Below, piece after piece: positions 56,464 to 64,000 of a stretch of DNA of 64,000 bases. The stretch spans positions 4,259,692 to 4,323,691 of the forward strand of contig BSYO01000031.1 in NCBI GenBank assembly GCA_033239525.1, written 5' to 3'. The notes under the pieces were generated by a model. The model made no database searches. It saw nothing but the letters and a program-made list of their open reading frames with translations, and was not told the DNA's origin. The translations under genes and the position numbers were made by a program. The stretch comes from Nepenthes gracilis. Taxonomy: Eukaryota > Streptophyta > Magnoliopsida > Caryophyllales > Nepenthaceae. Numbering within the stretch: the stretch's first letter is position 1; each line of letters starts with the position of its first letter.

Positions 56464-58458
56464 TGTAAGGATTGAGTTTTTAACTTATATTAATTATAAT
56501 TAATTAAATTAATATAATTAAAATTGAGGTTAAATGATGTAAAAATTGGGTCAAAAAGTCAAAAATTAGACTGTATTGAATTTGAACATGATATGTGCCT
56601 AAATTTGGACTTGAGCTTGACCAAGCTGGACGAAGCCTGATGCGTGCTCGAGCCCCAAAAATGGTGGCATTGCACTTGAAGCACACTCGAGGCACGCTCG
56701 AACCTAAATTCCAAAGAGTTTGTGCCCGAGTAGCGCTTGAATAGAGCTCGAGCACCGAATGCTGAACCGCGATGCTCGATGCATGCTCGACCGGTACTCG
56801 AGTACTGGGCTTGGGTATAAATAGTGCTGAGAATAAGTTCAAGCCATTTTTGAAGCGGCACTTAATTCAGGAGATAGAAAAGGACAGGGAGAGAGGGAGA
56901 AGTTAAAGAGAGAGAGTTTAAGTAGCTATAATTTGGTGATTTAAAGCTAAAAATTTGGTAAATTAGGTTGAGATAAGTACACCTTAAGCTCTCTCTTTCC
57001 TTTGTTGTTATTTATTTTTGTTCTTTTTGAATATTATTATTCTAATACTTGTCTAAATTAAGATTTTAAAGTAAAATATAAAAGATATACATATTTGCTG
57101 GTTTACCATAATTTTATAAGGAGATTTATCAAGAACTCATGTTTAAATATTTATATCATGATTATATGTATTATTTAAAGTTTTTTTTCATATTTAGAAG
57201 TATAAAAATAATTCCTACATATTTGTACTTTAAAGTTATCAATTTTAAAGTATTACATACTATTTGTATATGCCTAAAATATACTATATATTTAATTATA
57301 TGCTATATACTTATTAAATTTGTAATAAATTTTTCAATCTTCTTTGCATATTTTACCGTCAAAATTCATATTTTGAAATTGTTATGATAAAATTATATAT
57401 GACATTATGAAAAATAAAAAGAAACTCTATAATTATGTTAATAAAATATGAACCCTTCTCCAAAAAGTTAGTAACCAAGAACTAAGAATCAAAGTGTATA
57501 GTTTTTCCTAAGTAAAGAAAGTAAGAAAATTGGACTAAGGATTATGATTCAATGGGTAGTATATTTTGGCATACCTTAATATATTATGGTAAAAGATCAT
57601 CGTCTAATAAAGACTTACATAACCGCGGATTAATAAGCAGCGTTTGGTCCCGTCTATAAAAAAATATATAGACAACTCAGTTCTGGATCTTAAATAAGAG
57701 TTTATGACTTTTGATTGTGGAGACAAATGAACAAATTTAGACTTAAATCGATGATTCCTTTAACTAGTAAGGCTTATTGGCTTTGATCCCTAAAGAAAAT
57801 AAATTTTAAGTATGTTTAATAACTAAGATTAAGAAAGAATACGACAAAAAAAATCTAAAAAGACTTTGCATAAGTATTTTATTCATATCTTATGTCATTG
57901 TATTCTATTATAATCTCTATTCTTACTATTATATTTTAAGTATAAAGATTATATATTCTTTGTTATATACTGTACTTTGTTGAATATTTGACTCAATCTC
58001 TTACTATTTTTACTAACCTTTTAGATAAATTGAATGAGTTTCTACTTAATGAGTAAGAGTGAAGATCGACATATTAGTATTTGTGTCCTTAGAGGTTTTA
58101 TATGCTAATCTCCTGACTTAGACAGTATATGATGTATTTAGATGTTATCTTATAGTTAAACTAGTATAGTGTAATATTGATGTATGTGAATGTAAGAAAT
58201 GATACATTTTGGTTAATGTATAAATTATATAAATATTTATTGCTTCAATAGATTATGATATAATTTATAGGCATCTTCTCTTATAAAGGTCCACATCGTA
58301 TAGCTTTTGATAGGTATCGAAGCTACCGATGACGTGGCACATATTTGGATCCTATGATGATATATATATATTTGACATTTTAATAATTAATAAAGATGAT
58401 CAAAGGATAATTAGTTATATTTATATATAATAACGGATTTGAGACATGGTCCATTACG
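56464..58458 (+). repeat. Chromovirus 5' LTR
   Basis: Starts TGTAAGGATTGAG and ends GTCCATTACG, the terminal CA mutated to CG. TATAAATA box at 56816-56823. Just upstream (56630-56810) are at least seven CTCGAG or CTCGA motifs. The rest is strongly AT-rich. An open frame of 112 codons on the minus strand over the motif block is a shadow. Confidence 0.9.
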
Positions 58459-58459
58459 T

Positions 58460-58471
58460 TGGTATCCAGAG
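58460..58471 (+). promoter_or_regulatory. Chromovirus primer-binding site
   Basis: TGGTATCCAGAG, one base longer than the iMet-type TGGTATCAGAG, right after the LTR. Confidence 0.7.
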
Positions 58472-58739
58472 AATAGTTTGAAAGATGTCTTAGGATTTAA
58501 GTTGATAGATTTTGGTTTGAGGTTTAAGTTGATCGATAAAAACTCAAGGCTGAAGTTGAGATCTTCATTTAGGTAGTCTTGTCAGGTATGATACGATGAT
58601 CTAACCTAACTATTAATATTTTGGTGATAGGATTTTAAAAATGATATGTGGAGAAAAAGGTGTTAGAGCAAGCTCTTGTCCAAGTAGGGAGGATTAATAT
58701 CTCAATATCATGGGGAGAATGCAAATATCATGGAATTAA

Positions 58740-59655
58740 TGGCTCACAGGCAACGTAATACTGAACCAACCCAATTCCAATTCCAGCAAATCCAAGGACG
58801 ATGGCCTATGATCGGTTTACAAATAAATGAGTGTCAAAATTCATTGGAGATTTGAACCCATTGAAAGTGGAGACTTGGATCAGTAGAATTGAGAAAATCT
58901 TTACAACAATACACTATTTAGAAAAAGATAATGTAACTTCTACAACATACATTTTGGAAGGTTAAGCCGACCACTGGTGGCTGATGAGAAAGAGAGCTAT
59001 GGGCCTTGCTAATCATGAGATTTCTTTGAATATGTTTGAGGAGGTATTTATGGAAAAATACTTCTTGATAAGCCTTTAAGAATAGAAGGAAGACGAGTTT
59101 TCATGATTGTAGTAAGAAAATCGATCTGTAGCAGAGTATGAAGCTAAATTTACAAAGTTGTCACATTATACTCCACATATAGTTAACGAGGAGGCTAGGA
59201 AGGCAAGAAAATTCCAATCCAGAATGAGAGATGAAATTTGAAAACAGTTGGTGACGTACAAACTTCAGGATTATGGAGATATTTTGGATCAAGCTCTATT
59301 GTTTGAAAAGGAGCTTGAAAAAGAATAATATTTTAATAAGAGGATAGGAAGCCCTGGCGGTCCAACTTTAGGACAAAGCTTGGGATCAATAGGATCCCTT
59401 AAAAAGGCAAGGGTAAGAGAGAAAGGAAAGAAGGTTGCAGATTCTCTAGTTGTGCCGAGTCCTCTAACAATAGCTGTAGTAATAGCATGCCGACAATGTG
59501 AGAAATTTCATAGCAGATGGCCGTATTACAAAAGCTCAAGGGCGTGTTTTAACTGTGGTAAGCTCAACCATCTTATTAGATATTTCTCTCACCCTAAGAG
59601 GCAGTTGGCAATGAAGCCTAATGTTCCGGGTAAGGCTTTTACCGTAGCTGTTCAA
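58740..59655 (+). pseudogene. Chromovirus gag
   Basis: The gag core is readable from about 58850 (KVETW, EKIFTTIHYLEKD, then HWW and KRAMGLANHE) with several stops. The C-terminal open piece 59380-59820 contains a knuckle CFNCGKLNHLIRYF (59545-59586), in which the last Cys of CX2CX4HX4C is Phe (TTC). No intact start was identified. Confidence 0.75.
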
Positions 59656-61000
59656 GATGCAGAGGCATTACTAAACATTGTGAAAGGTATTCTTATGTAT
59701 TTTTATATTCCGGCTCTACACATTCATTCATATCTCCACAATTTATTTGCCATTTATTATCACCCTCGAAAATTTTGGAACATGTACTGGTTGTGTCGAT
59801 ACCTACGGGATCGTCTATGATGACAGATATTGGGTACCCGAGGTGTGAGGTTTGAATTAATCTATTACAATTGGTAGTAGATCTAATCTTACTAGATATG
59901 TGCAATTTTGACATGATTTTGGATATCGATTGGTTAGTAAGTTACTCGTTGTCAAGGATTGATAATTTATTTGATCAATTATAAGGGGCACGGGTATGTT
60001 CAAATATTCATCTCCATTCAAGATATTATTAATTGAGGATTAAGAAAGAGGATGTAGCGAATACAGCATTCCGAATGAGGTATGGGTATTATAAATTCTT
60101 AGTTATGTCATTTAGATTAACCAATACCTTGCATCTTTTATGTATTTAATAAATCGAGTATTTCAACTATATTTAGATAATTTATGGTAGTATTTATCGG
60201 TGATATACTAATCTATTTAAAAAGTTATAATGAGTACGAGATACATTTAAGAATTGTGCTCCAGACACTTTGAGAAAAGAAATTATATACCAAGTTATAA
60301 AAAATGTGAATTTTGAGTTGAAGAAGTAGCATTTTTGGAACATATCATATCAAAAGGAGGCATTTCAATTGATCCAAAGAAAATTGATACTGTTACTAAT
60401 TGGAGCCGACCCACAACGATGACTGAAGTTTAAAGTTTTCTTAGGATGGTTGGCTATTATCAGCGATTTGTAGAGAATTTTTTCAAAATTGCCATGTCTC
60501 TAACTCATATAACGAGAAAAGATGTTAAATTTATTTGGACAAAGAAATGTGAGCAGAGTTTCAAGATTTAAAGAACTGGTTGACAACTGCTCTAATTTTG
60601 ACAATTCTAAAAGAATCCGGCAGATTTGTGGTTTATTGTGATGCATTCAGGATGGGATTGGGCTATGTACTGATGCAACATTAAAAGGTAATAGTTTATG
60701 GGTTGAGATAATTGAAACTCATGAAAGGAATCACCCAACACATGATTTGAAGTTAGCGGTGGTAATCCTTACCTTAAAAATTTAGAGATATTACTTATAC
60801 AGTGAGAAATTTATAGTATATTATGATCATATGAGTTTAAAATATTTATTTTTTCAGAAAGAGTTGAATATGAGGCAAGGAGGTGGACGGATCTTCTAAA
60901 TTATTATGAATGTGAAATTCAATATCAGTTCGGAAATGCCCATATAGCGGCAGATCCTCTGAGCCATTAGATGAGTTTTGTGGCTAATTTGGGATCAAGA
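59656..61000 (+). pseudogene. Chromovirus protease, RT and RNase H
   Basis: Protease remnants run to about 59970 (WLVSYSLSRIDN, out of frame). RT blocks run from about 60040: [20 protein letters not shown], then KFLVMSF (to about 60112). The catalytic box is FIGDILIY (60193-60216), where the first Asp of DD has become Gly (GGT GAT at 60199-60204). Then come KKCEFWVEEVAFLEH-like residues, GYYQRFVENF (about 60451-60480), and RNase H pieces to about 60970 (VVYCDAFRMGLGYVLMQH near 60630). Frameshifts and stops are dense. Confidence 0.8.
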
Positions 61001-61199
61001 AGATGAAAATATAGGAATATATGAAACAATGTAATATCAAGAGGTATACCCAAGGTAATCAAATAATTTTGTCATACTTTCAGATTCAACTGGAAATATT
61101 GAAGAGAATTAAAAAAATCATGCGAATGATCCATTCCTAATTGATATTGCTAGAGATTTAAATTGAGATTCTAGGGCTGATTTAATATTTGGGCTGATG

Positions 61200-62065
61200 G
61201 AGCCTTAAGGTTTCAAGATCAGATTTGTGTGTGAAATATCGGAGAATTGAAGAAGAAGATTACAAATGAAGCCCACCGATTTAAGTATGTCATCCATCTG
61301 AGAATTATAAAAATGTATCAGGATTTCAAAAAATATTTTGGTGAAGGAATAAGAGAAAAGAGATTGTGGCTTATGTAGAAAAATATTTGGTTTGTCAACA
61401 GTTAAAGGTCGAGTATAAAAAGCCACCCGGTCCATTACAATTGATGCCTACTTCTAGTTGAAATGGAGGATATATCATTGGATTTCGTAATGGGTTTATC
61501 AAGAACTCTTAGAAATCATGATACTATTTAGATAATTATCAATTGGCTTACAAAATCAGCGGATTTTCTAACCATACGAGTAACTTATTCAAGAGATCGG
61601 TTAGCTCAATTATATATTAATGAGATCATTAGATTACATGGGGTACCGGCATCGATTGTGTCATATTAAGACTCGAGATTTGTTTTAAAATTTTGAGAAA
61701 GCTTGCACCGTGAATTGGGGACAAACTTAAGATTTAACATGGCTTATCATCTGCAAACGGATGGACAATCGGAAAGGACTGTCTAGATCTTAGAGGATAT
61801 GCTAAGGGTTTCAGTACTAGAAATGAAAGGTAATTGGATAATCATTTAGTGTTAGTAGAGTTTGCCTACAATAATAGTGATCAAACAAGTATGGGAGTGG
61901 CCCTTTTTGAAGCATTATATGGGAGAAAGTATCGTTCTCTAATTCATTAGGAAGAAATAGAAAATAAACAGCTTTTGGGATCATAAGTTATTAAGGAGAC
62001 ATCCGACAAAATTAAATTGATCCATGAGAAGTTGAAAGTGGCCCAAAATAGGCAAAAGAGTTATA
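61200..62065 (+). pseudogene. Chromovirus integrase
   Basis: Block order: CQQLKVEYKKPPGPLQLMP (61394-61450, end of the zinc module), SLDFVMGLSRT (first Asp, about 61475), an LTKSADFL segment, AQLYINEIIRLHGVPASIVS (61607-61666), then the second-Asp box, which is damaged by a stop. Then GTNLRFNMAYHLQTDGQSER (about 61718-61777, catalytic Glu box) and AFYGRKYRS-type residues near 61910. Not functional. Confidence 0.78.
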
Positions 62066-62079
62066 CAGATTGAAGAAGG

Positions 62080-62495
62080 ATCGAGTTGAAATTTGAAGTT
62101 GGAGATTATGTTTTCTCGAAGGTATTGCCATCAAAGGGTATATCGAGATTTGGGGTTAAAGGAAAATTGAAAGTAAGATTTATTAGACCATTTAAAATTT
62201 TGGAGAAAATTAATAAAGTGGCCTATCGGTTAACGTTACCACTGAATTTGGGGGAAGTGCATAATATTTTCCATGTATCAATACTTTGAAAGTACGTTTA
62301 TGATCCGACCCACTTTATCAAATATGAGCCATTGACAATTAATGAAAATTTAACATATGTTAAGGAATTAGTTCAAATTTTGGATCGTAGAAATCAAGTG
62401 CTCCGAACAAAGACTATTCTATTGGTTAAAATTTTATGCAAAAATACTCACGGAAGAGGCCACATGAGAACGAGATGATGAAATTCAGGACAAGG
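62080..62495 (+). pseudogene. Chromovirus integrase C-terminus with chromodomain
   Basis: The open piece 62086-62289 reads MKFEVGDYVFSKVLPSKGIS, then GKLKVRFIRPFKILEKINKV and VHNIFHVSIL, the GPY/F module. After a stop the chromodomain is seen at about 62360-62490 (ELVQILDRRNQVLRTKTI and then LLVKIL). The chromodomain targets insertion to chromatin marks in this clade. Its presence assigns the element to chromoviruses, probably Del/Tekay-like. Confidence 0.8.
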
Positions 62496-62571
62496 ACCAT
62501 CATCTTTTCCTTCATTAAGGTATGTAACTCTTATTCAAATTTCAAGAATGAATTTTTAAGGAGGAAAAAGT

Positions 62572-64000
62572 TGTAAGGATTGAGTTTCTAACTTATATTA
62601 ATCGTGATTAATTAAGTTAATATAATTAAAATTGAAATCAAAGGATGTAAACAGTTGGGTTAAAGAGTCAAAACTTGATTGGATTGAATCTGATCCTGAT
62701 ATGTGCCTGAATTTAGATTTGAGCCTGACCAGGCTTGACGCAGGCTTGATGTGCGTTTGAGCCCCGAAAACCGTGGCATTGCACCTAAAGCATGTTCGAG
62801 GCATGCTCAAGCCTGAATTCCATAAAGTTTGTACTCGAGTAGCACTCAAAGGGTGCTTGAGCACTGCATGTCGAACGGTAGCGCTCGATGCACGCTTGAC
62901 TAACGTTCGAGCGTCGGGTTTGGATATAAATAACGTTGAGGATAAGTGCAAGACATTTTTGAAGCGGTGCTCAGTGTAGGAGAGAGAGACAGACAGGGAG
63001 AGAGGGAGAACGTTGAAGAGAAGAGAGATGGAGTTTAAGGAAACACAAATTTGGTAATTTAAAACTAGAAATTTGGTAAATCAGTTGAGGCAAGTGCACC
63101 ATAAACTTCCTCTTTCATTTGTTTTTATTTATTTTCATTCTTTTTGAATATTATTATTCTAATACTCATCCAAATTAAGATTTTAAAGTAAAAATATGAA
63201 AAAATATTCATATTTGCTGATTTGCTATGATTTTATAATGAGATTTATAAAAAAAAACTCATATTTCAATGTCTCTATCATGATTATATGTATTATTTTA
63301 GAATTTTCTTGATATCTAGAAGTATATAAATAGTTCCTACATGTTTTTACTTTGAATTTGTTAATTTTAAAGTATTACAAGCTATTTATATATGTCTAAA
63401 ATATACTGCATATTTAATTATATGTTACATGCTTATTAAATTTATAATAAATTTTTTAATTTTTTCTGCATAATTTATGATCAAATTTCATGTTTATGAA
63501 ATTCTTATTATAAAAATGTATATGACATTATGAAAAAGGAAAGAGAACTCTGCAATTATGTTAAGAAAATATGAACTATTCTTTAAAAGAGTAAAAACCA
63601 AGAACAATGAAGTAAAGTGTAGAATTTTTCCTAAGTAAAAAAGTAAGAAATTTGGATCAAGGATTATGATTCAACAGGTAATGTATTTTGACATGTCATA
63701 GTAAATTATGGTGGAAGATTGTTGTCTGATAAGGACCTACATAATCGTAGGTTAAAAAGTAGCGTCTGACCCCATCTATAGAAAAATATGTAGATGGTTT
63801 ACTTTCGAGTTTTAAATAGCAGCTTATGGCTTTTGATTGCATAGACAAATAAACACAATCTAAATTTCGATCAACCGCTCCTTTAGCTAGTAAGGCATAT
63901 TAGCCTTGATCCTTAAAGAAAATAAGTTTTAAGTATATTTGATGACTAAGATTAAGAAAGAATAAGATAAGAAATTTGAAAAGGCTTTGCATAAGTATTT
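62572..64000 (+). repeat. Chromovirus 3' LTR, partial
   Basis: Partner of 56464-58458. Starts TGTAAGGATTGAGTTTC and continues to the window end, so about 0.55 kb is missing. TATAAATA at 62925-62932, with a similar CTCGAG/GCTCGA block upstream (62750-62915). Confidence 0.9.

Larger units (their letters stand above)
56464..64000 (+). mobile_element. Ty3/gypsy chromovirus, 3' LTR running off the window
   Basis: The 5' LTR is 56464-58458, the PBS 58460-58471, and gag-pol about 58740-62480 with a chromodomain. A PPT (AAGGAGGAAAAAG, about 62558-62570) is followed by the 3' LTR from 62572, of which about 1.43 of about 2.0 kb is inside the window. It is inserted in the minus-strand copia gag. Almost every domain has stops. 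The AATTTCAAGAATGAATTTTT block before the PPT is the same signature as in the long-LTR element at 30630. Confidence 0.9.

Overview
This is a plant nuclear window. It has one recognisable host gene and is otherwise mostly transposable elements. The host gene is a minus-strand TIM9, the small mitochondrial inner-membrane import chaperone. Its two coding exons (17263-17357 and 4627-4813) splice cleanly to a 93-residue protein with both CX3C motifs, across an intron of about 12.4 kb. TIM9, plant L1 LINEs carrying DUF4283 and zf-RVT domains, and Ty3/Ty1 elements of plant lineages (Tat with an antisense ORF, chromovirus, Sirevirus-like copia) point to an angiosperm. The species cannot be named from the sequence.

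Layout: 1-1240 is unassigned. 1250-3890 is the 5' part of a plus-strand L1 LINE (ORF1 and endonuclease). 4627-17357 is TIM9; its intron holds a second LINE (RT to tail, 8095-10340), a MITE-like element (10528-10733) and a third LINE (15130-16940) that is itself split by a MITE-like insertion. About 0.6 kb upstream of the TIM9 start codon lies a fold-back MITE (17991-18285).

18305-40590 is a nest of retroelements. A degenerate plus-strand Ty3/gypsy element is split by a minus-strand Sirevirus-like copia element (20510-37222). That element is split in gag by a long-LTR Ty3 element (24423-35932, TSD GAACT). Its 3' LTR in turn carries a 2.7-kb solo LTR (31925-34658, TSD CTTAG). The outer Ty3 element also holds a copia-type solo LTR (39356-40368, TSD CACAT). 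A 100-N assembly gap (23802-23901) falls where the copia pol should be.

41460-52651 is an almost complete but decayed Ty3 Tat-type element: LTRs, gag, protease, RT, two RNase H domains, integrase and an antisense ORF. It has two internal tandem arrays and many WRKY-type W-box cores. 52652-55100 is AT-rich with LTR-like promoter blocks. 55100-56463 is a minus-strand copia gag-protease remnant. It is interrupted by a plus-strand chromovirus whose 5' LTR (56464-58458), gag-pol with chromodomain and partial 3' LTR (62572 to the window end) fill the rest.

All the mobile-element genes seen are broken, so none looks autonomous. TIM9 looks intact. The features most worth following up are the giant TE-filled TIM9 intron, the four-level nest with target-site duplications, the extra ORF and multi-PPT region of the copia element, the W-box-rich Tat LTR, the recurrent loss of the first catalytic Asp in RT boxes, and GC-rich CTCGAG-type blocks upstream of TATA boxes in unrelated LTRs.
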